From NCBI GenBank assembly GCA_028023455.1, contig JAQFVV010012667.1:666501-730500 (forward strand): a stretch of DNA of 64,000 nucleotides. Reading direction: 5' to 3'. Numbering within the stretch: position 1 is the first letter of the stretch; each line of letters opens with the position of its first letter. The position numbers and the translations under genes were made by a program. Shown here one piece after another: positions 14,164 to 25,500 of this stretch. A model generated the notes under the pieces. It saw nothing but the letters and a program-made list of their open reading frames with translations, was not told the origin of the DNA and did not search any database. This DNA comes from Epiperipatus broadwayi. Its lineage: Eukaryota; Onychophora; Udeonychophora; Euonychophora; Peripatidae.

Positions 14164-16639
14164 GGAGGAGGTAAAAAAATAAAATAACTTTAAATAATCT
14201 ACTACATTACAAACATCTCTCCATTAGACCTGCAAAAGAAAGATAAAGTAAGATGAAAATATTAGTAGTTAATTTTGTTTTACTTTCTAGCTAAAAATAA
14301 ATAACTATCCATATTCTGACCGATTTTGGTTGGCTAACTGAATCGGTTTATGGATAGGGAAAAATATTAAGTTTGTATTGAACGTGAATAATATTTTAAA
14401 TTTTATTCAATTCATTAAACCCTATGCAATGAGCCATCGCATATGAATTTACTACTACTATTTTATGAGACATATGCATATGCAACATGTATATAGAATA
14501 AGAGAAAACTACAGATGAATATAAAAATAGTGAGTGCATGCTTGATTTAGCATGTCGTCTTTCATTTTTATTTGTTATTGTTTTAAATATTCTTTTTAAA
14601 ATTTAGATAAATTTTACAGAGGCTTTAACAAAGTAATATTTTATAAGAAATGTCAAAGATATACAACCGAATGATATATATATATATAGAACTAATAAAA
14701 AGAATTTGTAGATTTTTAAATAATTTATTTTACCTAAAGGCACTATCTATGTTTACTTATCGGTCTCCTTCTCTGGAGCATATTGTCATTCTGTGGTGCG
14801 TGTAATTCTAGTTTCATTTCCCCCTTAAGCCTCAGTCATAATTTAATAGTGGCCACTTTGATTTTTAAATGATTCACATTATGGGAATATTTTGAAAAAT
14901 GGCTCTTAAATTATATTGCTGAACATTCAAAATTTATTTTATTTAACCATTTACTTTGAAAGCTTTCTCTCATTTTTATTCTGTTATTACCATCATCTTT
15001 AATGTGCAAAATGTTCTTTATATTAAATGGAATATCACACTTCTCACGTTCAAAAGAAAAATCAAGCTTTATAAATAAAATATGTGCAACGTTATTCCCC
15101 CTCCCTTTAACTTTGTAATAGAGAATGTTAAGGTGAGGTGAAAAGACCCATAACAGAGAAAAATACAGTTGATGGAAGCAATTGGGTTAGAAACACTCAT
15201 TAGTTTAGCAATTTTGCTGTTTAATTACAACATTTTTCTTCTTTATTTTTATCAGATTTTGAAAAGATGTGCTATTTATATTCATAGCATTTTAAAGTAA
15301 TAAGAAAATGATAAAAAAATAGAAAAATATTTTAAAGATACAAAAAATTGTATGTGTTAAGTATATATATGTAATATTTTTAATCTATATATGTGTGTGT
15401 CACCTCAGTTTTAGAATTATTTTGTAAATATTAATGATATATACACTATTAAGACATTATATAAATTAAAATATTTTAGAAAATATTTTATATATAATCA
15501 GGCTATGAGCCACTAATAGAAGTGTCCAATACTTCCATCTCCATGATATAGTGAATAACGGATTAACGTATTGCACCAATCATTTACTATTCTTATTCAG
15601 AGTGGATAGAATTTTTTCAGATAATTGGGAAATTTTCAAAACAAGCATGATTTTAGTAGATACACTACATATGCATTATATAGCTATTTATTATTGGTTG
15701 GTACATAGGTATTTTATTTTTAGAAAAATAAAAATTCCCCGGAAGTCTACACAATAATATAATATTAGATGCAGTAATAGCTGTCTGCATGTTTTTTTCT
15801 ATTTTTAGTTTGCCTTCTAGATAACAATATATACACAAATTTATTGTAGAAGTGTTATATTTTTAGCAAACATTTATGCATTAAATCACCTTCCAGTAAA
15901 TAATTAATACTATTTTTTTTACATTACAAATTATTACATTTTATTTAATCTTATATATGAATTAACATTTGAATGAAAATCAAATATATATGTAATAAAT
16001 AATGATGAAATATTAATTCATTTGAAAAATTACTTCAATTATATTATACTTAGAAATAATTTTATATTCTGTGTTAAACTTTAATGGTTGTAGATCTGTA
16101 TAGAATTTGTTGATAGTGATTAGATTGTTGATGGTAGTGATTGACATATACTTGGAAAAAGTTCATGTTAGAAATTCACATTCTAAATAAAGACAGTACC
16201 TTTTTACTTTGGTTTGAGATTTATATTTAGCATTAATTGTTCTATTTGTTAATTTTGTTTTATTATTTATCATCATCATTTTAATCATTGTTAATCCACT
16301 ATAGAATAAGATTTTACAAATATAATCTTGCAATAGAATGACAGCCTGTTAAGCTAATTGCGCAGACGCTGTGAGAATGTTATTAATAAATGAATACCGC
16401 AAGACGTTATAAAATAAATGCTTATTCAAATATAATCTTGATACAATTCGATGTTTATTTTCCTCCATAGATTTTCAAAAAAACTTTTTTATCAACTTTT
16501 TATAAAATTTCGAAGTATGCCTTTACAATCTGTTGATATCCAATTTAAACTTTTAGTTTTTTTTTCTTTTGTCATTTTTCCTGATGGCATGTTCAGTCCA
16601 ATTTTATGTCAGCCTCTTAATTTTTACAATTATGTTTAG
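14164..16639. other. intronic DNA, nothing recognised
   Basis: A+T-rich with scattered short AT/TG runs (14675-14690, 15362-15400). The ORFs at 15551-15757 and 16451-16639 show no family features. Confidence 0.5.
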
Positions 16640-17290
16640 CTTTTTCATTCATGTATTTCACTTTCAATCATTTCTTCTTATTTTCAACATATCTTTCCAT
16701 ATTGAATTGGCAATACTTTCTATATTTCTTTATTCTTAAAGGTCTAAAACATGGTAAAGTATATTTATTAAAATATGCCAATGTCATTTTCAAGAACATA
16801 GACATCTTTTCTTTTAATATTGAATTATGTCTGCAAAACTATTACATCCAAATTTAATTCTATTTTCATTTATACTAATATTTTAACCAAGATAATTATA
16901 ATGTTATTTTTTTCTAATACATTAACACTATTTACTAAAACAGCAACGACAACAAAAAACAATAGTTTTTCTGCATATCTAGATGTCATAAGTAATGCCA
17001 CTTTATTTATATTTCCTTAGCTTTTGATTTATCTATAAAATATTCATAAACTGAGTTTGAAGTAATGGGGAGCATAAAAACATTCTCTCCTACATTATTA
17101 ACAATGTTAATTATCATAGAATTCACATGTAAATACCATTATTGCTACTGCATTTTGATAAATATTCTTCAGCATTTGGCAATGCCTTGAATCTATATTA
17201 TGATGTTCTACAAGTTATACTCTTCTGTAGAAATATTTGAAGAATCAAATGCATTTTCATAATTCACAAAATCAATAAAAATGATTATAT
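16640..17290 (-). pseudogene. LINE reverse transcriptase remnant (same family as 44-47 kb)
   Basis: Words at 17040-17290 align by eye with 44180-44400 of the twin-primed LINE on the same strand: 'tgctactgcattttgataaatattctt' corresponds to 'tgctgctgcatttttataaatgttctt', and 'gaatcaaatgcattttcata' is identical in both. On the minus strand this gives FVNYENAFDSSNIS, the degraded 'FxDYExAFDSxxxS' RT motif. The part below 17040 is less certain. Multiple stops. Confidence 0.5.
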
Positions 17291-17639
17291 ATTTATTCAA
17301 TTTTTACTACTAAAATGATTAAACAAATTTATGGATTATTATAAAATATTTTGTAAATAAATGGCATACTTTTAGAAAACACTTATTTCAATAAGTATTT
17401 GTTTCTTTTTTCCACCAATTGTAACTTAATTTAAACACATTTTCGATATTTCGTAAGAAAAATTATATTTAATAAAAATTCATATGTTTAGCATGAATTG
17501 CAGCCATTACATTGTCATAATTGTAGCAATGTTAATTTGCCGTGAGTGAAAAGTATTATAATAGGGTGGTATTTAAATACTCTATGCAAAAATGTAAATG
17601 AAATAATTTATATAATCCACTTCTTCAATTATGGGATAG

Positions 17640-17955
17640 ATGACTCTTTTCTATTAATAGCATGCACATTATTGGAATATGTGCCATGCTTCTTTAACTT
17701 TACATTTTTTGCCATTTCTCTGTGAACCCAATATATTTGCACACACTGGCTCAAAACTGTGATTATATTCAACCTCATAATCTACAAATATAGACTTGAC
17801 ATTGGTGTTAATTTTGATACAATTATATAATTATCTGTGCTAAACCACTTTAATTGTGATGTTTGCATGTGATTCACCAAAGTAAATGGCCCTGAAAAGA
17901 GAATTGTCACAACTAATCTTGTATACAACCTCAGTAGTTTGCTTTTAATGCAACC
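17640..17955 (-). pseudogene. Penelope-like element remnant, GIY-YIG endonuclease domain
   Basis: Minus strand from about 17940: VVYKISCDNSLFRAIYFGES, the GIY…YIG pair (VVY and YFG) with an intervening Cys. After stops comes VDYEVEYNHSFE and then, with frame changes, KVKEAWHI and NNVHAINRKESSI, which match the closing 'RLVKEAWHIxxxNxAINRxEGSxP' of Penelope-like endonucleases. Full of stops and frameshifts. I did not recognise a reverse transcriptase part upstream on the minus strand (18.0-18.6 kb). Confidence 0.5.
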
Positions 17956-20809
17956 TACATTTTGTGTTATTTATCATATGATTTAGTGTTGGTGGGTAGT
18001 GAAAGATTACATTGTATGTTTCAGAGCAAATTTATCTCCAGGCATATATGGCAATGATATCCATGGTTTTGCCACTATTTGTAAAGCATAAGGCCAAACA
18101 TGGCCAGCATTTTTTTTATTATTGCTTAATTTGGCCTATAAATGAAAATGTCCACTTTAAATACAAAATGTAGTTTAATCCTCCTTGTTTACGTGTACAT
18201 GGCTAGCTATAATAAAAGGTATAATTATTATTTTGAAAAAATTAATGGTTATTTTACTGATATTGTGTCTGTTTATAAAACATTAACAGTTTCTGCAATG
18301 TGCAATGGAACATTTATGTTTCCACTTAGATTATTAGTGTTGTTTTACCTTGCTATTGTATTGATCAGAATTTATGATAGATTTTAGGATGAGTTTGGGC
18401 TACATATAAGAGCCTTAGATATAATAATAATTAATATTGTACAAGGGATGATGGAGAATTCCCCATTGTTGGTTAGTATAAGAGGATGATATTGTTGGGG
18501 CTGATTAAGAGTTAGTGCTTAGAGCATAGTTAAGCCTAAAAAAAGATGATCCCATGGTCTGAATTCTGTTTTACAGTGAAGAGGCACTGCCCACACTTTT
18601 ATACCTATGAAAAGGTATCAGAATTGGCCATATTCTTACACAACTATTATGTTGTTTTTTGATATACAACTATCATGTTGTTTTGTAGAGCCTCCTTTAT
18701 TTAGATCTCTCAAGAAGTTATATAGTTAATATTCCACCATGTATGATAAAGTGTAGTGTTTTTTTTTTAATCGAATAGCAAGGATAAGATAGTCAGATTG
18801 TGGAACACTGATAGTGTTGTCTAATTGAATTGGTGTCTTTCTGATGTTGTGTTATCTTCATCAGTTTATAAACAGACCAACCAAAACTTACTAGTGTTTG
18901 TAGAACTTCTACATAAAAGAGCAAGGTGTGTACATGGACAATGTGGATTGGTTTTCAACAAGTAGGTATTTACTGATGACTTAGTAAGATCAGTTAATTA
19001 ATAAATGGTTAAGTTGTGGACATAGTGAATGTTTTTGGTGTCATGTGTGTATTTAACTGATGATGTTTGCCCCACATCAATGCAATGAATTTTTTTATAT
19101 AGTAAATTATAATAAATTATTACTTGTATTGGAATATGATAATTGCCCTTATCATATTCTAATAACTCAAACAGCTACAGTTTGACATAATAAATTGTAA
19201 TTTAGAGTTTGTTTTTTTTTATATTTAAAAGTTGCATATATCCAAAGGATATTAATACATTTTGTTTGCAATTTCAATGCTAAGATAGCTCAAATAAGTT
19301 TAACTATCTTATTCTACCTGATAGAATAATAAAGAAACATATCCAAAATGTTTGTCATATTAGTTGGTCATTACTTACCACATCATTAATTTCCATCCCT
19401 AATTTTGGAATGGATTTATCTTGTTTTGTATAATGTGTCTGAAAGAGACTTGTACATAATGTAAATAAATATTGTTGTGCTAAAAATTTATTTAGTTGTC
19501 AGTATTCTTATTGCTAATCAACACACACCACACATTATTATTGTTATTGCTATTGACAGATCCTGTGATTATAGGGAAATCATCATCAATAAATATTGTA
19601 AAAGTCATTATATGTAGGTATATCAGAATAATGGTGTTAAGCCCTATAATTTATGAGTATATCTAGGGCATCATAACTTAATAATTAAGCATACTAACCT
19701 AAAGAATATTAGTTTAAGTGATATACTAAAAGATTAAAAACCTAATATTGATTTGATCAGATCATCTGAATCCACGGATCTATCATTCACTGGTTTTTAT
19801 CACCTTGTTCTAATTAATGGAGAAAGAAAGTTGGAAAGCTATTACATTTAGCTATTGAAAAATTACTCTTACTTATTGAAGCTTAAAGTTTAGCATAGTT
19901 AGGGAATTTATAGAATTTATTTGAAATTATTGAATATTGTTTAGTAATTCAATTCAGTATTAAGAGCTATTTGGTGTGTGTTATGCTTGGGTAGTGGCAA
20001 AATCCCTCTCACTGACCCAAGTATATCTTGTATATCACCCTTTAAGCTATATGAACTCTGAGAAGGATAAATTATATCAATTGGTGATAGGATTGGAATT
20101 TATGGTAAATTGGTATCCAGTTAATTATTGTAATTAGAGTGGAATTGTGTTACATTCACCATGAGATATAAGGTCAATTAAACTTTAAAGTATCTATTAC
20201 TTCTTTTCTCTGAAATATATAATTGGTTTTGACTTTATGGTCAATATTCTGGTCTTAGTAAGCTTAGAATCTGCATTTAATTTAATTGTCTTATTATCAT
20301 TTAATTCAATATCAAATTTAGAGTTCTGTACATCATCTTTCATCATCATCATTCCTCTCATCTGTCATTTCAATCTTTCTTTATTTTCTTTTTTATCCTA
20401 ATTCACTCATCATTCATTAGCTCTTATTCCATTCTCATCTTAATCATCCATTAACTCTTACACATCTTCATTCTCAGATTCATTTTATTTTATTATTTAA
20501 TTATTACTTATTTGCATCATTCATTTAATCATTTACATCCTCATTTACTTATTGCCTAATTTATACTTCTAATTTCATATTTATTCCATCGATATAATTA
20601 TTATTTATTTATTAGTTTGACAAATATGAAGTTTATTTTATAATTTTTTTGTTTGTTTGCTTGTTTGTGGATTTTGAGGCTAGCTTGACCAGAAATTATT
20701 AATCACCTTGTGATCTTCTCTAAGATTATAGTTTCATGTGAGCTTAGCTAATAAAGAAATTATCTTTAGTTAATCATTTATTTTAGGCATATATTCTAGA
20801 TTAGTTGTA
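17956..20809. other. intronic DNA, little recognised
   Basis: Slightly more G+C than average in 18.4-19.1 kb and 19.97-20.1 kb. The ORF at 18142-18387 is not recognisable. A TCATT-rich stretch at about 20335-20600 is a decayed simple-sequence region. Confidence 0.4.
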
Positions 20810-21078
20810 ACTAGGAAGGTTACAGAGAAAGATATAATTTCCAAACATGTAAATTGGACTAGTTAGATTAGTGGGGAAAGCTACAGGGAAGATTACAGCA
20901 CCTAAAATGTGCGGTATGATTTAGTTATGATTACAGCAATCTAGGAGATGGTTACAATTGGGATTATGCCATGCAACGTGGTGGCTTGATTGATTGATTA
21001 GGGATGATGTAGATTATATGGGATTATGGTTCTCAGAAATGTGTAGGACTGATTGTCCAATGATCAGAGGAGAAGGTT

Positions 21079-21082
<4 letters not shown>
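20810..21082. repeat. degenerate 61-68 bp minisatellite, about four units
   Basis: Successive units start with variants of 'aggaaggttacagagaaaga', 'gggaaagctacagggaagat', 'aggagatggttacaattggg', 'gatgtagattatatgggatt' and end near 'aggagaaggttacaatatat'. The last unit runs straight into (AT)n at 21083. A related array, also ending ggttacaatatata, lies at about 62900-63066. Confidence 0.6.

Positions 21083-21132
<50 letters not shown>
21083..21132. repeat. (TA)n microsatellite
   Basis: About 50 bp of TA directly following the minisatellite. Confidence 0.95.
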
Positions 21133-21136
<4 letters not shown>

Positions 21137-21264
21137 TCTTTTTACTAATATTTTGTTCCTCTTTTCAATATAAATATAAAATATGAATAATAATAACAAA
21201 GCAAGATTTATAGTGATATCTTAATTTTGTTTTTTTTTAAATTACATTTTATATTTAAATATAT

Positions 21265-22375
21265 ATTATGTGATAATCTATTATTATAAAGCATTGAAAA
21301 TTTTGAAATTATTAAACCTCTGATAATGTGCTATTTCTTAAATATTATAAATCTCCATGCACTCGCCCACCAGTAAGAATTTAAAAAAACTTAAGTGAAT
21401 CACTTAAGTTTAGAGCATATTTGTATATACATCAACTCTCACTTACCATGCTTAAATTAGGGCTTGAATCTATTGTGTGCCTAATGTCATAATCAAATAC
21501 TGACTTGTACAAATTTAGTTAGTCTATCACAGGAAAAAGACAATGTCTTATTTTTAACCACCTATAATTAGTCTTATATGACTTGTAAATATAAATCTAT
21601 TATTGTAAAGCACTGAGAGTTTTGAAATTATTAAAGTGAAAGTCAGCTCCTGATAATGCACTATTTCTTAAATATTATAAATCTCTGCCAATAAGAGTTT
21701 AAAATCTTAATGAATCACTTAAGTTTAGAGCATATTTTTATATATACAAACTCTCAATGACCATGTTCAAATCAGGGCTTGAGCCTATCATGTCTGATTT
21801 TATAATCAAAATTGAATTGTAATAATTTAGTTAACTTATTGGAGGAGAAAGTGACTCATTTTTAATTACCTATGATTTAAGCTTGGTAAGTGAGAGTTGG
21901 TGTATATACAAATATGCTCTAAACTTAAATGGTTCACATAAATTTTTTAGACTCTTACTGGTGGGCAAGTGCATGGAGATTTATAATACCTAAGAAATAG
22001 TGCATTATCAGAGGTTGACTTTTGCTTTAATGTTTTAAAATTTTTCAGCACTTTATAATAATAGATTTACGTTTATAAGTCATATAAAATCTAATTGTAG
22101 GTGGTTAAAAATGAACACTGTCTTTCTCCTGCAATAGGTTAACTAAATCTGTACAATTCAATATTTGATTATAACATCAGACATACAATAGACTCAAGTC
22201 CTGATTTAAGCATGATCAGTGAAAGTTGGTATAAGTACAAATACATTCTAAACTTAAGTGATTCATTTAAGTTTTTTAAACTCTTATTGGTGGGTGAGTT
22301 CTCAGGGATTTAAAATATTTAAGAAATAGTGCATTGTCAGATGTTGACTTCCACTTCAATGATTATGTGATAAAT
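21265..22375. repeat. four-copy palindromic array of a ~300-bp unit
   Basis: Unit 1 (about 21265-21592) and unit 2 (about 21593-21880) are head-to-tail. Both run from 'tctattattRtaaagcaYtg' through 'tttcttaaatattataaatc', 'cacttaagtttagagcatat', an RctctcaMttaccatg block and a final (t)acctataat. From about 21884 the same unit appears inverted: a partial copy (about 21884-22064, with 'gagagttggtgtatatacaa' and 'ggtgggcaagtgcatggaga'), then a full inverted copy (about 22065-22375). The whole is a palindrome about 1.1 kb long centred near 21885. Confidence 0.75.
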
Positions 22376-22507
22376 GAAATTGTGACAATATCATTATGCA
22401 TATACATATATTTGTATTGGAAGTCTGAAAATAATTATGTTTATGTCATTAATACAGATTTTCAAAAATATATACATATTTTCTTAATAATCTTACTTAT
22501 GTGTATA

Positions 22508-22573
22508 ACAGGGTCTGAATTATATATATATGATTAATTAACAGGGTCTGAATTATATATATATGATTAATTA
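22508..22573 (+). repeat. perfect 33-bp tandem duplication
   Basis: Two identical 33-bp units (22508-22540 and 22541-22573), each beginning acagggtctgaattatatat and ending gattaatta. Confidence 0.95.
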
Positions 22574-23216
22574 TTAATAAATTTTGTAGATGCATCATAT
22601 ATATTCATATTTTTTATTATATTTGATGGGTATAATCTTCTAGAATTTTCCTCCATTAGGATTTTTAATTTTATATGATGGTTTAATATTCTTTTGAAAA
22701 GCAATTTTGTGGTCTTATATTAAAAATGAAAGAAATAGTGTCTGCTAAATATTTTGAATGAAAAATGAAATAATAAGAAAAATAAAAAAAGCTTCTTTTA
22801 TAAATTAATTAATTTATTTATTTGATAGACAAGAAGCTAATGTAAAAAATTTGTGATAATTAGGATATCACTTACAATAATGCATTATAGATGTGTATGA
22901 TGCAATAGAATATACATTTGATATTGATATGTTTAATGTAATTGAAAACATATTTTAATAGCACTGCATATTGATTAAAAAATTAGTGATACATGTATTT
23001 ATTAATTTGAATATTTTCATGAATAAAAGATGATTCTTTATGATTATTTAATAAAAAAACTCTACATGTAAATTTTTAAACCATTTTGATTACCAAATGT
23101 TGAAGGAAATGTTGGTCAGCTTTATTTTATTTTTTTGCTGTATTTGGTGTGATTGAAATTTTTTTATCAAAATATATATTGGCAATCAAATAAAGCAGTT
23201 TTATAAAAAAATGATA

Positions 23217-24350
23217 GTGTTCTGATCTATCATGTCAGCCACTTAATAGCATTGATGCAAATTACATTCCAGGGCCACCGATTTCCATAAAATTAAAAAA
23301 TTTCAACGTAATTTTAAAATGTAAGCTGACTTTGGACTTTTTGGGATAGTAAATTAGTCAGAGATTTCCTTTTTGTGTGTGTGTATACACTAACAAATAT
23401 GTTACTTTTTTAATAACAAATAATAGTAAATATAGCGGAAACTTATTTGGACAATATTTAATCAGACACTGCTTTGTGTGTGTGTGTGTGTGTGTGTGTG
23501 TATTGGAAAAGTTACAGTACTTTTTTAATAACAAAAAAAAAAAAAACTTTTAATTAATCAGAGTGGCTTTTTTTTTTACTTTTTTAATAACAAATAATTA
23601 TAAATATAGCAGAGAATTATTTTGACAGTAAAAAATCAGAGATAGGCTTGTTTTTTTTTTTTTTTTGATCGAAAAAATACACTTTTAGAATAAGAAATGA
23701 AATTAAATTTTACACTATTTTGGACAGTAATTATTCAGACACTGCATTTTTTTTTGCAATAACAACCCACTAAAGTTAATAATTATAACAAACTTAAAAT
23801 GAAATCCAACTTGGTTGTCTGACAATTGCCAGTTTTCAGAGTTGGAAGCAGCCATCTTTCTTGTCTTGGACGATTTATCACACTACATTACCATGATCAT
23901 GATTTTCAAAATAGTGCTCTGCCACACTCTACATTACAATTTGTGAGGCTTACACAGTTCTGATGGAACATTGATGACATTGTTAAAACTGTTATAATGT
24001 AACAGTAGGTCAATTCACATGGAAAAAAACAGTTGGAGCTGAAAAGTTAAATTATTTAGATATGATGCACCTCAGCACCCCCTCACACGATATGTAAAGA
24101 AAATATACAATCCTGCATTATGATAAAGTGCAAAACACAAGCAACTATGGCAGCCAATGAAGACCTTTTTCTGTGCTTTAGCATAAAGAAAAAGCCACAG
24201 TGGTAACTGGCAGCAGAGTAAATTGACTCTTTCTGTGTTTTATCATAAAAAGAAGATTATCTGCTTGGCTGTGGCCACATAAATGGCATATTTCTAGCAA
24301 TTTATCTAAAAATAGCACTGTCAAGTGGCTGACATGATAGATCAGAACAC
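23217..24350. mobile_element. non-autonomous TIR DNA transposon, 1,134 bp, TA target duplication
   Basis: The left end begins gtgttctgatctatcatgtc and continues agccactt; the right end is its exact inverse for 28 bp (24323-24350). TA dinucleotides flank both ends (23215-23216 and 24351-24352), typical of Tc1/mariner/pogo-superfamily insertion. No transposase was recognised. The interior has four degenerate copies of a block 'acttttttaataacaaataa…' (about 23360-23750) and a more complex part (about 23800-24250). Confidence 0.8.
23360..23750 (+). repeat. degenerate tandem repeat, about 100-120 bp unit, with (TG)n
   Basis: Repeated blocks 'acttttttaataacaaataa', 'aatatagcRgaRaattattt', 'gacaRtaWttWatcagaSac' occur about four times, with a (TG)n tract at 23475-23501 in one copy. 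Lies inside the TIR element. Confidence 0.65.
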
Positions 24351-24548
24351 TACCCAAAAAAATTATTAAAATGTAGGTAGGATTTCTGAAAATTTGCTAC
24401 TATTTTTTTCAGATAAAATAATTTTGTTTGATTGCTATCATGAATTTTAAAGGAAAATTTTTTTGTCAGGCTCTTGAGGCAAAACAGTAAAGAAGAATAG
24501 AGAAATATTTTCTTTAGGCACTTGCTGAGTCTACACAAGATAATTTAA

Positions 24549-24551
<3 letters not shown>

Positions 24552-24642
<91 letters not shown>
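24552..24642. repeat. (TA)n microsatellite
   Basis: About 91 bp of TA abutting the LINE fragment that follows. Confidence 0.97.
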
Positions 24643-24644
<2 letters not shown>

Positions 24645-25500
24645 TCCACCTGATCCATCAACTTCAAGATGGGAAATAGTGTGGCTAATCTCCTTGCAGA
24701 CTATTCTCTTCTCTGCCTTCCTGTGTATTTCCAAAATTGCCAATCCCATTAATTTTTTAATGTTATCTATCCACAACATTCATAGTCCTCTCCTTGATAC
24801 ATTTATTATACCAAACATGATATTCTTTTCAAGGATGTTAATATGTTTGTCATTTGTCCAAATATTGTAATTTTCATTGCTTTACTATTTCCATCAGTTT
24901 TTTTAGCTACTTTCTCCAAAACCCATTTATTAGTTTCCATAGCTGTCCAAGATATAGAAAGCATTATTCTATTATAATTTATTTCAAAGACATCAAATTT
25001 TGTTCTTTCCTGTTTCTTCAGTCTACATGCCTCAAATTCATATACTGCAATGGACCATATCAAATCTTTAGATAATCCTACACTTTAACCATAAACTTAC
25101 ACATCTGTTTTTCCATACCAGACATTAATTTTATAAATGCCTTCAATGTCAATAGCAATCTGCATTTATTTGTATATGACATTCTACATAATTATTTATT
25201 CTGGAACCCAATTCGACAAACTACAAAAAATTTGATGTCACATCCAGTTTTATTTTTTATTATTCCATTTAATCACATTGCCCTTGTTTTGCCTATTTTT
25301 AACTTTAATCTATTCTCTGTTCCTGCCATTAACAGAACAATCTACAAGTTCTTATAGTACTATTTCTGCTGGTGCAATGAAGCTACATCATCTGTATAAT
25401 GCAAATTGCATACTTGTCTTCCTTCAATATAAAATTCACCCTAAAAATATTCAAAGCTTTTCTCATTTCTATCTCTGTTGCAATATTGTAATGGTCAGAT
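24643..25500 (-). pseudogene. LINE fragment, RT domain end and C-terminal region
   Basis: The open frame 25063-24806 on the minus strand reads IWSIAVYEFEACRLKKQERT then KFDVFEINYNRIMLSISWTA and METNKWVLEKV. This follows the LINE pattern 'xxWSxxxYGxETWTLxKxxxxRLEAFExWxxRRMLxISWTxxxTNxxVLxxV' after the polymerase domain. Further upstream on the minus strand, near 25375-25415, LHYTDDVASLHQ resembles the 'IxYADDxxLxA' catalytic box, with A to T. The + strand ORFs here are shadows. It is 5'-truncated and not functional. The minus-strand 3' end at 24643 coincides with the AT microsatellite. Confidence 0.65.

Noticed and set aside
18142-18387. 81-codon + ORF
   Set aside because: No motif, codon use typical of A+T-rich chance ORFs, no supporting splice sites.
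21265-22375. CRISPR-like array
   Set aside because: Repeats are about 300 bp, diverged and partly inverted, in a eukaryotic intron; no short direct repeats with unique spacers anywhere in the window.
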